From NCBI GenBank assembly GCA_963822095.1, contig CAWGGS010000022.1:14365-78364 (forward strand): a DNA stretch of 64,000 nucleotides, given 5' to 3'. The position numbers were made by a program, and so were the translations under genes. The DNA is from CAWGGS01 sp963822095. GTDB lineage: Bacteria > Desulfobacterota > Desulfobulbia > Desulfobulbales > Desulfocapsaceae. Below the pieces are notes generated by a model. That model made no database searches and was not told the origin of the DNA. It saw only the letters and a list, made by a program, of their open reading frames with translations. This document shows, piece after piece, positions 45,023 to 53,086 of the stretch (its first letter is position 1; each line of letters starts with the position of its first letter).

Positions 45023-46021
45023 ATGATGTTTAAAGACCCCCAATACTACGTCCAGGGTGTTCTCGATCATAACCGTTTGATGCTGGCTCGGACCATCACG
45101 CTGATCGAAAGCACGCTTGCCGCCCATCAGGAGATGGCGGCAACCATTATCGACAGGCTCTTACCCCATACCGGAAATTCGATTCGACTTGGCATTACCG
45201 GTGTCCCCGGAGCCGGGAAGAGTACCTTTATCGAGAGCTTCGGCACCATGCTCACCAAATTGGGACATAAGGTGGCAGTTCTTGCCATAGACCCCAGTTC
45301 CACGCGAAGTGGAGGCTCCATTCTCGGCGACAAGACCCGGATGGAAAAACTGGCCGTAAATGAAATGGCCTTTATTCGTCCTTCACCCTCAGGAGGGACC
45401 CTTGGGGGAGTGGCAAGGAAGACGCGGGAAACCATGCTGGCCTGCGAAGCAGCAGGGTTCGATGTGGTCATAATAGAGACCGTAGGGGTCGGCCAATCGG
45501 AGACCACAGTGGCATCGATGGTCGATTTCTTCCTGGTTTTGATGATAGCTGGTGGGGGCGATGAACTGCAGGGAATAAAAAAAGGTGTCTTGGAGGTTGC
45601 CGATGCAATCGTCATAAACAAGGCTGACGGCGATAATGTCATGCGGGCCCAGATGGCCCAAAAAGAGTATCAGGCAGCCTTGCATCTCCTGATGCCTTCT
45701 CAGTCGACGTGGGCCCCTCCTGTTCTGACCTGCAGTGCCCTTGAATTGACCGGGGTCGATCAGGTATGGGAGACCATAACCGATCATAGGACTGCCCTTG
45801 CAGAGAGCGGGGAGTTTTCCCAAAAAAGAAAAAAACAGGCACTGGACTGGATGATCTTTCTTGTTGAAGAAGGACTGAGGAACTGGTTCTACACTGACCC
45901 GAAAGTAAAAGAGGCGATACCGTCACTTAAAAAAGAGGTAGAACAGGAAAAAATATCGCCCACGGTTGCTGCGGCAACCTTGCTGGCGCATTTTAAAAAG
46001 ACAGACGAGAGGCGCAAATAA
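45023..46021 (+). CDS. meaB: MeaB/ArgK-type GTPase chaperone of methylmalonyl-CoA mutase
   Basis: The 332-residue protein has the MeaB G-domain: Walker A LGITGVPGAGKSTFIES (about 57-73), VLAIDPSSTRSGGSILGDKTRM (read as VLAIDPSSTR and SGGSILGDKTRM, about 90-111), FIRPSPSGGTLGGVA, ETVGVGQSE and the guanine motif NKADG (about 201-205). It protects and reloads the B12 mutase in a GTP-dependent way. It lies 150 bases after the mutase gene, behind a terminator, so it may have its own promoter as well. Confidence 0.93.
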   Translation: MMFKDPQYYVQGVLDHNRLMLARTITLIESTLAAHQEMAATIIDRLLPHTGNSIRLGITGVPGAGKSTFIESFGTMLTKLGHKVAVLAIDPSSTRSGGSILGDKTRMEKLAVNEMAFIRPSPSGGTLGGVARKTRETMLACEAAGFDVVIIETVGVGQSETTVASMVDFFLVLMIAGGGDELQGIKKGVLEVADAIVINKADGDNVMRAQMAQKEYQAALHLLMPSQSTWAPPVLTCSALELTGVDQVWETITDHRTALAESGEFSQKRKKQALDWMIFLVEEGLRNWFYTDPKVKEAIPSLKKEVEQEKISPTVAAATLLAHFKKTDERRK

Positions 46022-46073
46022 AATCTCCTCCTTATAAGGCTCAAACTCATAATAAAACGATTCAGCCAAACAA

Positions 46074-46113
46074 GAAAGGGGAGCTGATGATTACAATCAT
46101 CAGCTCCCCTTTC
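46074..46113. terminator. strong bidirectional terminator between meaB and the carboxyltransferase gene
   Basis: An 18-base perfect stem (GAAAGGGGAGCTGATGAT and its complement) with a four-base loop lies between convergent genes. TTTGTTTTAT follows on the plus strand; on the minus strand the stem is followed by TTGTTTGGC. It is 52 bases after meaB. Confidence 0.8.
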
Positions 46114-46114
46114 T

Positions 46115-46303
46115 TTGTTTTATCTGATTACCACTCATGTTCAGTAACTAATCCAGGGTGTGAGCTGTTCGTTTTGCGGGACGCCATAAACCCATCCCTG
46201 GGGGCAACGCTTACGCCGTCCAGGCTGCAGAGACCCGAGAAACGAACAGCTCACACCCTTCCTTTTCGATAGGCTGAGTTTCAGTGGTAATCAGATTGTT
46301 TTA
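46115..46303. mobile_element. MITE family 1, copy 3 (173 bp, perfect 8-bp target duplication)
   Basis: The element proper is 46123-46295, flanked by TTGTTTTA on both sides (46115-46122 and 46296-46303). It has the same length as copy 1 and lies in the opposite orientation. Its terminal repeats TCTGATTACCACT / AGTGGTAATCAGA are perfect up to one or two positions. It sits in the tail of the terminator between two convergent genes. Confidence 0.88.
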
Positions 46304-46319
46304 TGTCAGCCGTACTCTG

Positions 46320-48305
46320 TTAACCGATCACACAAAGTGCAGCGCCTTTGGCTACATTGTCGCCACTTGCAAAATTAATTGCTTTGACCGTGCCATCACA
46401 AGGTGAAGGCAGGGCGTTTTCCATTTTCATAGCTTCGAGTACTACGATGGTGTCACCCTTGCTTACCTTGTCACCAACATTTTTCTCGTACTTGACGATC
46501 ATGCCAGGCATTGGGGCAAGCAGGAGAGTGCCGGGTCCGGTGGCGGCTGCCGGGGCAGCAGCGGCTTGAGAAGCAGGTGCTGCGGCCGGGGTCGGCGCAG
46601 CAGCCGGAGGAGCAGCCACGGGAGTTGCCGGAGCCGAAGCAGTTGAAGCTGAGGGCATCGAAATAACAGGAGCATTACCGGTTGGATCGACATCTACAGC
46701 GAAATATTCGTTATCGATAAAGACGTTGAAGGTCCTGATTCGGTCAGACTTGGCCGGTGCATCGGTTTTCTTCTCCACAAGTTGGCCTGCTTTGGCCTTT
46801 TTTAGGATCTCGTCTTTTTTCTTGACCTCTTCCATTGTAATCGGTTTGACGCTTTCGGGAACCGGAGTTTTGCCGTATTTCCATTCGAGGAACTTTTTGC
46901 CGGTAACCGGATAAATGGCATAGAGAATCAGGTCATCGATATCGACGGCCAGGTCACCGATTTCAGCTTTGGCTTTTTCAAGCTCAGGCTCAAGAACCTC
47001 GGCTGGACGACAGGTGATGGGGGTTTCCCCACGGGGATATCCTTTTAATGCCTTTTTCTGTACCTCGGGATTGATCGGAACAGCGGTCTTCCCATAGAGG
47101 CCGAAGCAGAGGTCTTTGACCTGACCCGTGATCATTTTGTAGCGTTCATCGGGTGTATCGTGAAGGACGTTGTTGACGGTCTGTACACCAACGATCTGGC
47201 TTGTAGGTGTAACAAGCGGGATCTGGCCGAGATCTTTCCGGACTCGGGGAAGCTCCTTGTAGACCTCATCAATTTTGTCCAGTGCATCCATCTCGCGTAA
47301 TTGGTTAACCAGATTGGAGAGCATTCCGCCCGGGGTCTGGTGGAGTAAAACATTGATATCAATAATGGAGACCTTTGAATCGTCGAGGAGATGTTTGTAC
47401 TTGGGCAAAACTTCTTTCTCGAGAATTTCATTGATGGCAGCCAGCTTCTTGATATCAAAACCGGTGTCGCGGTTCGTGCCGAGAAGGGCCATGACCAGTG
47501 GCTCTACCGCGGCATGAGAGGTACGATAAGCGTAGGGTGTCATACAGGTGTCGATGATGTCAACGCCCGCCTCAATGGCTTTAAGATGACTCATCGGGGA
47601 CATCCCGGAGGTGAAGTGACTGTGAAGATGAATGGGCGCCTTAACCGCACCCTTTAGAGCCTTGACCAAAGCGTAGGCATCATAGGGAGCAATGAGACCG
47701 GCCATGTCTTTGATGCAGATGGAATCGGCACCCATGGATTCAAGATCTTTGGCCTTATTGATATAATAGTCGAGGTTATAGACTTCGCCACCCAGGCGGG
47801 GTTGCGTCAGGGTATAACAGATACAACCTTGGAAGTGCTTGCCGCTCTTTTTGATCTGTTTGACGACGGTTTCAAAATTACGATAATCGTTTAGGGCATC
47901 GAATGTCCGAAATACATCCATTCCGTTTTCAGCTGCCCGTTCGACGAAGGCGTAGGCCAGGTCGTCGGCATAGTTCCTGTATCCAACCAGGTTCTGGGCT
48001 CGCAACAGCATGGAAAACGGAGTTTTCTTGATATATCTTTTCAGAGTACGCAGGCGTTCCCATGGATCTTCGTTTAAAAAACGGTGCATGGTATCGAAGG
48101 TGGCTCCACCCCAGGTCTCTATAGCCCAAAAGCCGACTTCGTCCATCATCTCGGCGACAGGGATCATATCCTCTGTTCGGCCGCGGGTGGCAAAAAGGGA
48201 CTGATGTCCATCACGCAGGGTCAGATCCATGATCTTAACCGGATTTTTTGCCTTAGGACGGTCGCTATCATACTTTAATGCGGTCATTTTGACTTGGTCA
48301 CTCAT
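46320..48305 (-). CDS. oadA: biotinylated carboxyltransferase subunit (OadA/PycB, transcarboxylase 5S-1.3S type)
   Basis: The ATG at 48305 has AAGGAG upstream. The 661-residue protein has a carboxyltransferase barrel (about 20-300: IMDLTLRDGHQSLFATRGRT, then WGGATFDTMHRFLNEDPWER, ADSICIKDMAGL, PIHLHSHFTSGM), a conserved carboxyltransferase tail, an Ala/Pro-rich linker (about 555-590) and a biotinyl domain ending the chain with the motif EAMKMEN (Lys to be biotinylated). It moves carboxyl between carboxybiotin and pyruvate/oxaloacetate. With the acyl-CoA carboxyltransferase at 49225 it could form a methylmalonyl-CoA:pyruvate transcarboxylase, as in propionate-forming or -oxidising bacteria. 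Confidence 0.92.
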   Translation of the reverse strand: MSDQVKMTALKYDSDRPKAKNPVKIMDLTLRDGHQSLFATRGRTEDMIPVAEMMDEVGFWAIETWGGATFDTMHRFLNEDPWERLRTLKRYIKKTPFSMLLRAQNLVGYRNYADDLAYAFVERAAENGMDVFRTFDALNDYRNFETVVKQIKKSGKHFQGCICYTLTQPRLGGEVYNLDYYINKAKDLESMGADSICIKDMAGLIAPYDAYALVKALKGAVKAPIHLHSHFTSGMSPMSHLKAIEAGVDIIDTCMTPYAYRTSHAAVEPLVMALLGTNRDTGFDIKKLAAINEILEKEVLPKYKHLLDDSKVSIIDINVLLHQTPGGMLSNLVNQLREMDALDKIDEVYKELPRVRKDLGQIPLVTPTSQIVGVQTVNNVLHDTPDERYKMITGQVKDLCFGLYGKTAVPINPEVQKKALKGYPRGETPITCRPAEVLEPELEKAKAEIGDLAVDIDDLILYAIYPVTGKKFLEWKYGKTPVPESVKPITMEEVKKKDEILKKAKAGQLVEKKTDAPAKSDRIRTFNVFIDNEYFAVDVDPTGNAPVISMPSASTASAPATPVAAPPAAAPTPAAAPASQAAAAPAAATGPGTLLLAPMPGMIVKYEKNVGDKVSKGDTIVVLEAMKMENALPSPCDGTVKAINFASGDNVAKGAALCVIG

Positions 48306-48346
48306 TGTCAATCTCCTTAGCTTAGCTGGTCGTTAAACTTTGTGCT

Positions 48347-48559
48347 CTATCGAAAGCGGTCGAACGCTCTCATCTGAATAAGTCTGCGCATGGCCATCAT
48401 CTCTTGACGACCAGTCATTGCCCATATATTTGATTGCACGGAGGGCGTTGGGGGTGCCACTGTTGCTGCCAATTGTGCGCAAACGGCTTCTTCTTCCTGT
48501 TGGATGTACATGTTCACTGCGGCCAAGGCAGCAGCTATCTTTTTTTCAATTCCTGCCAT
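48347..48559 (-). CDS. small carboxylase-associated protein of unknown function
   Basis: The 70-residue protein begins with a helical GIEKKIAAALAAVNMYIQQE part, has a Pro/Val/Ala linker (about 30-45) and ends with WAMTGRQEMMAMRRLIQMRA then FDRFR. Small proteins with this three-part pattern and a basic Met-rich end occur beside decarboxylase or carboxyltransferase genes in related anaerobes, and may connect subunits. No membrane segment is present, so it is not an OadG-type protein in the strict sense. It precedes the biotinylated subunit gene by 41 bases on the same strand. The start could be four codons earlier. Confidence 0.6.
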   Translation of the reverse strand: MAGIEKKIAAALAAVNMYIQQEEEAVCAQLAATVAPPTPSVQSNIWAMTGRQEMMAMRRLIQMRAFDRFR

Positions 48560-48825
48560 CAGATCACCCATCTTCTGTGTTTACTTTTTCGTTCCATTGG
48601 GAGAGAGTCTCCAGCGGTTTTTCGATGCCTAATCCATGAGTATAGATAACTAAAACAATGTTATCTCGCTGAATCATTGACAGCTTCACTGTACCTACTC
48701 AAAAGAGTAGACCCACGCAAACGTAAGAACAAAAGAATACGTTAGAAAAAATCTCTATCGAGGGCTGCCGAAAAAGAATTCAAAGGGATATGCCCTCGGC
48801 TGAAAAAGCTGTCGACAACATCTCC

Positions 48826-49107
48826 CTACTCGTAGATGGCGTACTCCGTTTCTTGGCCAAGAAGGTTGTCTACTTCAGTCTGAATCTTGACCCTGTTTGC
48901 ATTGTTTACCCAGGAGTTCCAATCCTCTACTGATCGCCAAGTGCTAATAACCATACATTCGTTCGGCTTATCGATTCTCTTGAGAGTCTCGCCGGAGATA
49001 TAGCCGGGTTGATTCAACGTCAGACTTCGAAGACGTTTGAGAAGCATTGTAAGTTCGATTGTGCTTTTATCCTCTACAGTTCGTTTGATGAAAATTTTAA
49101 CCGTCAT
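48826..49107 (-). CDS. ABM-fold protein (putative monooxygenase or related)
   Basis: The ATG at 49107 has a GGGAG site; an open extension to 49161 lacks one. The 93-residue protein has the one-domain ABM layout: MTVKIFIKRTVEDKSTIEL, then LNQPGYISGETLKRID and ECMVISTWRSVEDWNSWVNN. It lies between two carboxyltransferase genes on the same strand and could be co-transcribed, but such proteins have varied and often unknown functions. Confidence 0.7.
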   Translation of the reverse strand: MTVKIFIKRTVEDKSTIELTMLLKRLRSLTLNQPGYISGETLKRIDKPNECMVISTWRSVEDWNSWVNNANRVKIQTEVDNLLGQETEYAIYE

Positions 49108-49224
49108 TGTGGGGACTCCCTCTCTATAAAATCTAATAAAATGCAACCGATGAGTTCTCAAAAAAACTATGACCCTTTTTTTGAAAAATGGAAATGCGTT
49201 TTCGCTTGCCTGCTGTAAAAAGGA

Positions 49225-50775
49225 TTACAGCGGAATATTTCCATGTTTTTTCATCGGATTGGTGTCTCGTTTGTTTTCCAAAGTCTTCAGGGCCTTGATG
49301 ATTTTGAACCGGGTCGTGGACGGTTCAATGATATCATCGATATATCCTCTATGGGCTGCCACATAGGGGTTAGCCACGGCATTATGGTATTCTTTTTCTT
49401 TTTCCGCCAGGAATTCGCCTGGATTTTCAGACTTCTTCGCCTGTCGACCGTAGAGGACTTCGACAGCACCTTTGGACCCCATGACGGCAATCTCAGCTGA
49501 CGGCCAAGCATAGTTGATGTCACCCCGAAGGTGTTTTGACGACATAACGCAGTAGGCACCGCCATAGGCTTTTCTGGTAATGACGGTAATCTTCGGAATG
49601 GTTGCTTCAGCATAAGCGTACAACATTTTGGCTCCATTGCGGATGACGCCGCCGTACTCCTGTGCAGTACCAGGGAGAAATCCGGGAACATCTACAAAGG
49701 TGATCACCGGGATATTAAAACAATCACAGAAGCGTACGAAACGAGCTCCTTTTATTGAAGAATCGATGTCAAGAACACCGGATAAAAATGCCGGTTGGTT
49801 GGCGACGATACCGACACTCATTCCGTTGTATCTGGCAAAGCCCACGATCAGGTTCGGTGCGAAGTTTGCCTTGACCTCAAGAAAATCGCCATTATCGACG
49901 GTCTGAAGAATGATTTTCTTCATGTCGTAGGCAGCGTTGGGATTTTCGGGAATGACAGCATTCAGCTCAGGGGCCTGTCGGATGATCGGGTCCTCGCAGA
50001 CGACGGTGGGAGGACTTTCCATATTATTCTGCGGCATATAGGAAATCATCTTTTTGATGTAGTTAATGGCATCTACACCAGATCCGGCAGCATAGTCGCA
50101 AACTCCGCTTTTGCTGGAGTGCATGGCGGCACCACCGAGTTCCTCGACGGTAACGTCTTCATGGGTGACGGATTTGACAACCTTGGGGCCGGTCAGAAAC
50201 ATATAGGAATTATCCTGAACCATAATGATGAAATCAGTAAGAGCAGGCGAGTAGACCGCACCTCCTGCACAGGGACCGAAAATGGCGGAGATTTGAGGAA
50301 TAACACCTGAGGACATAACGTTTCTCAAGAAAATATCGGTGTAACCGGCAAGGCTCTCAATACCCTCTTGGATTCGGGCTCCACCTGAATCGTTGAGTCC
50401 TATGACCGGGGCGCCATTCTTTTGTGCCAGATCCATGATCTTGCATATCTTTTCGGCAAACGTTTCGGAAAGTGAACCTCCCAGAACTGTGAAATCCTGT
50501 GCAAAAACATAGACAAGCCTGCCGTCGATGGTTCCGTAGCCGGTGACGACACCGTCACCTAGGAACTTGGTCTCATCCATGCCGAAATCCCTGCAGCGAT
50601 GGGTCTTGAACATGTCGAATTCTTCAAAGGTCCCTGGATCAAGAAGCATATCGACGCGTTCTCTTGCGGTCATCCTTCCCATGGAATGCTGCTTGTCTAT
50701 CCTTTTCTGACCTCCGCCTAATTGGGCTTCGGTCTTGAGTTCCATCAGCTTTTTTAATTGTTCATTTGTGTTCAT
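49225..50775 (-). CDS. mmdA: acyl-CoA carboxyltransferase (PccB/MmdA, transcarboxylase 12S type)
   Basis: AAGGAGACAGC precedes the ATG. The 516-residue protein has the two crotonase-like carboxyltransferase halves: RMTARERVDMLLDPGTFEEF, GFGGSLSE-like VLGGSLSETFAEKICKIMDL, NDSGGARIQEGIESLAGYTD, IFGPCAGGAVYSPALTDFII (about 165-184) and, in the C-terminal half, FVDVPGFLPGTAQEYGGVIR and RKAYGGAYCVMSSKHL. It transfers carboxyl between carboxybiotin and propionyl-CoA/methylmalonyl-CoA. No biotin carboxylase gene is near, supporting a transcarboxylase or decarboxylase rather than an ATP-dependent carboxylase. Confidence 0.92.
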   Translation of the reverse strand: MNTNEQLKKLMELKTEAQLGGGQKRIDKQHSMGRMTARERVDMLLDPGTFEEFDMFKTHRCRDFGMDETKFLGDGVVTGYGTIDGRLVYVFAQDFTVLGGSLSETFAEKICKIMDLAQKNGAPVIGLNDSGGARIQEGIESLAGYTDIFLRNVMSSGVIPQISAIFGPCAGGAVYSPALTDFIIMVQDNSYMFLTGPKVVKSVTHEDVTVEELGGAAMHSSKSGVCDYAAGSGVDAINYIKKMISYMPQNNMESPPTVVCEDPIIRQAPELNAVIPENPNAAYDMKKIILQTVDNGDFLEVKANFAPNLIVGFARYNGMSVGIVANQPAFLSGVLDIDSSIKGARFVRFCDCFNIPVITFVDVPGFLPGTAQEYGGVIRNGAKMLYAYAEATIPKITVITRKAYGGAYCVMSSKHLRGDINYAWPSAEIAVMGSKGAVEVLYGRQAKKSENPGEFLAEKEKEYHNAVANPYVAAHRGYIDDIIEPSTTRFKIIKALKTLENKRDTNPMKKHGNIPL

Positions 50776-51362
50776 GCTGTCTCCTTGGTACAGAATTCCT
50801 TGAAATGTCCGCTTGGTAATTCGGAGGGCAACAGCCGGTGCCTTTTTACGAAGTACCTAAAGGGAAATCTCTAAAAGAAGGTTGTATCTCTCTGATTCGG
50901 AGCGACTCCGAGTATGGTCTCAATAAAATTTGGGAGCGGACAGGTAACCTCTGGCTGAGTTTTTATATGCTTTGATGCGTTTACTGTCCTGCAATTATTT
51001 GATATGCCTATTTAAGTTCTGATCAACCACCGTTTGCTATATTTTATGATAAGTGTCTATTCGGAGATGATATGCCGGATGTGGAAAACAGCTAGACAGA
51101 GAAAAGTATAGGTCCCTGTTTGTCAGTCTTAGCACCACATGCCGGCATATCGGCAGATTGTTTGACCTATTTGGAACGTTATTAAAAGGTCATCTGAAAA
51201 TAGAAAAAGATTTCTCCTTTCTTGCCGCCCTTCCTGCCAAATCGTTCAGCACCTTGTAATCCATTTCAGAGCACGCCCTCCGAAAAGGATTACACGAACA
51301 TACGGCCTTCTGCCAGCCAGACGCACCGTAGTAGCAGGAAGCTCTCCATAGGGACCAGGTAT
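50776..51362. other. noncoding stretch between mmdA and sucD
   Basis: This 587-base gap contains a small palindrome TCGGAGCGACTCCGA near 50898 and otherwise nothing I can name. It should hold the mmdA promoter on the minus strand and the sucD 3' end signals. Confidence 0.35.
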
Positions 51363-52112
51363 TTATTTAAAGGCTTCCAGGCAAAGCTTTCCGAGGCTTC
51401 CCAGATCTTTACAAACGTGGATGCCGCTTTCCTGCATTGCTTTGATTTTTGCTTCAGCCGTACCTTGACCTCCGCTGACGATGGCTCCGGCATGACCCAT
51501 TCTCCTTCCGGGAGGCGCAGTGAGACCGGCGATGAAGCCGACAACCGGTTTTTTCATGTTTGCCGCGATCCAGGCGGATGCCTGTTCCTCGGCATTGCCG
51601 CCGATCTCGCCGACCATAACAACCGCCTCGGTCTCCGGGTCTTCGTTAAAACGTTCGAGACAATCGAGGAATCCCGTACCATTGACAGGGTCACCGCCTA
51701 TGCCGATACAGGTGGTTTGCCCCAGGCCGACCTGTGTCAGCTGATGAACGACTTCGTAGGTCAGGGTCCCGGAGCGGGAAACCACGCCGACCGGCCCCCC
51801 GGGCTTATGAATGCGTCCCGGCATAATACCTATTTTACATTCTCCGGGTGTAATAATACCAGGGCAATTCGGCCCGATCAGTCGAGACTTTTTCTGGGCA
51901 AGGTAGTTTTTGATCTTCAGCATGTCCATTACCGGAATACCCTCGGTAATACAGACGATGAGATCGATCTCGGCATCAATGGCCTCAAGAATGGCGTCTC
52001 CTGCAAAAGGAGGGGGAACCAGGATCATGGAGGCATTGGCTCCTGTTTGCTCCTTTGCTTGACGAACAGTATTGTAGACCGGTACGGCGTCCATGGACTG
52101 TCCGCCTTCAAA
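51363..52112 (-). CDS. sucD: succinyl-CoA synthetase alpha subunit, 5'-truncated at a junction
   Basis: About 245 residues match SucD from near residue 45 of the family onward: FEGGQS (aligned to the GKGGTT loop), PVYNTVRQAKEQTGANAS, CITEGIPVMDMLKIK, RLIGPNCPGIITPGECKIGI, SRSGTLTYEVV, IGIGGDPVNGTGFLDCLERF and RRMGHAGAI with the phosphohistidine. The first ~45 residues, with the CoA-binding GFTGxQGTFH loop, are absent, and no sucC lies upstream. Homology stops at about 52105-52115, exactly where acyltransferase homology begins on the other strand. The gene cannot be functional as it stands. It would have converted succinyl-CoA for the methylmalonyl pathway next door. Confidence 0.85.
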   Translation of the reverse strand, partial: FEGGQSMDAVPVYNTVRQAKEQTGANASMILVPPPFAGDAILEAIDAEIDLIVCITEGIPVMDMLKIKNYLAQKKSRLIGPNCPGIITPGECKIGIMPGRIHKPGGPVGVVSRSGTLTYEVVHQLTQVGLGQTTCIGIGGDPVNGTGFLDCLERFNEDPETEAVVMVGEIGGNAEEQASAWIAANMKKPVVGFIAGLTAPPGRRMGHAGAIVSGGQGTAEAKIKAMQESGIHVCKDLGSLGKLCLEAFK

Positions 52113-52115
52113 AAC
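52105..52115. other. junction: sucD and acyltransferase genes truncated at one point
   Basis: Reading leftward on the minus strand, sucD homology starts at VFEGG; reading rightward on the plus strand, PlsC homology starts at LQKLNNLYY. Both genes lack their N-terminal coding part and meet within about ten bases. This is a breakpoint in DNA or in the assembly. No transposon end or att-like repeat is visible there. Confidence 0.7.
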
Positions 52116-52723
52116 TGAATAATCTCTATTACAGAAGTTTCTTCCTGCTGCTCAGGGTCCTCATACCCGGATTGAAATGGGCGATCCCCGATGAACTGCG
52201 TTCGATCCGCTCCTCGGTTATCGTGTGCAACCATCTTTCCTACCTTGATCCTCTCCTGCTGATCTCCCTTTTTCCCATGCAGAAAACCATCGTAAAGGGA
52301 ATCTTCTTCAAGGTCCCCATATTCGGAAACGTGCTGAAATTCTCCGGTTACATTCCCACCTCAAAAAACGGCGCCGTTTCCACCTGGATGATCGAGAAAA
52401 TGGAAGATATGGAGAAATATCTTGCATCGGGGGGGAATCTCTTCATCTTTCCCGAAGGAACCAGGAGCAGAAACGGCAGGATCGGAGAGTTTCAGGAAGG
52501 GGCGTTTAAACTGGCAAAACGCTTCAAGGCGCCGATCAGGGCCCTTTCCCTGAAAGGAACCGATGAAATTTTCAGACCGGGGAAGTTTCTTTTCCGCGCA
52601 AGCAGAAGGATAACGTTAAGCATCAGGCTGATCGGAACCATCGAACCGGATTATGATCACGAAACGGTATTGATCTCCACCCTGGCCGGGTCGGTTCATG
52701 GTCTATATGAGCGCCGTCTGTGA
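52106..52723 (+). CDS. PlsC-family acyltransferase, 5'-truncated
   Basis: About 205 residues match lysophospholipid/1-acylglycerol-phosphate acyltransferases: catalytic NHLSYLD (H-x4-D), KGIFFKVPIFGNVLKFSGYI, and FPEGTRSRNGRIGEFQEGAF with the substrate-binding EGTR motif. The usual first ~20-30 residues are missing because of the junction at 52.11 kb; the open frame that extends leftward from there is antisense sucD. In polyene and lipid clusters such enzymes attach the finished acyl chain to a glycerolipid or other acceptor, which would fit the genes that follow. Confidence 0.8.
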   Translation, partial: LQKLNNLYYRSFFLLLRVLIPGLKWAIPDELRSIRSSVIVCNHLSYLDPLLLISLFPMQKTIVKGIFFKVPIFGNVLKFSGYIPTSKNGAVSTWMIEKMEDMEKYLASGGNLFIFPEGTRSRNGRIGEFQEGAFKLAKRFKAPIRALSLKGTDEIFRPGKFLFRASRRITLSIRLIGTIEPDYDHETVLISTLAGSVHGLYERRL

Positions 52724-52784
52724 CCCAGAGGTCACTCAAATCGAGGCAGAAAGTATCCTATTCAAAAATCGCGGCAGGAATGAA

Positions 52785-52957
52785 GTCATAAGGTCTTTTT
52801 TGCTGCTGCATCTTGGATGAGCCTTCACTGGCCGTCGATAGGTCCTTTTAGGCTGGTACAACGAGAAATATTGGGGTTCAACGACTCTTTCCGTACCAGC
52901 CTAAAAGGACCGGTGCACCACAGCAATCAGATGCGGCAGCAAAAAAGACCTTATGAC
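52785..52957. mobile_element. palindromic element, family 3, full copy
   Basis: Outer inverted repeats GTCATAAGGTCTTTTTTGCT (52785 on) and its complement ending at 52957 run for about 29 bases with one mismatch. Inner inverted repeats GGTCCTTTTAGGCTGGTAC (52841-52859) and complement (52893-52911) are perfect. The flanks GGAATGAA and GGAATGGA could be an 8-bp target duplication, but similarity to the partial copy extends a few bases into the left flank, so this is uncertain. No protein is encoded. It fills the gap between the acyltransferase gene and the convergent radical SAM gene. Confidence 0.65.
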
Positions 52958-53086
52958 GGAATGGATTTTCTGATTCCGCACTTCGTTGCCAGGAAACTTA
53001 TATATAGTCAGAGTTTTTCCTGACACCTGGTAACTGAAACCTCGCACTCGAATCCCATGTCTGAACAAGTCTTTTCTGAGAGGAAG

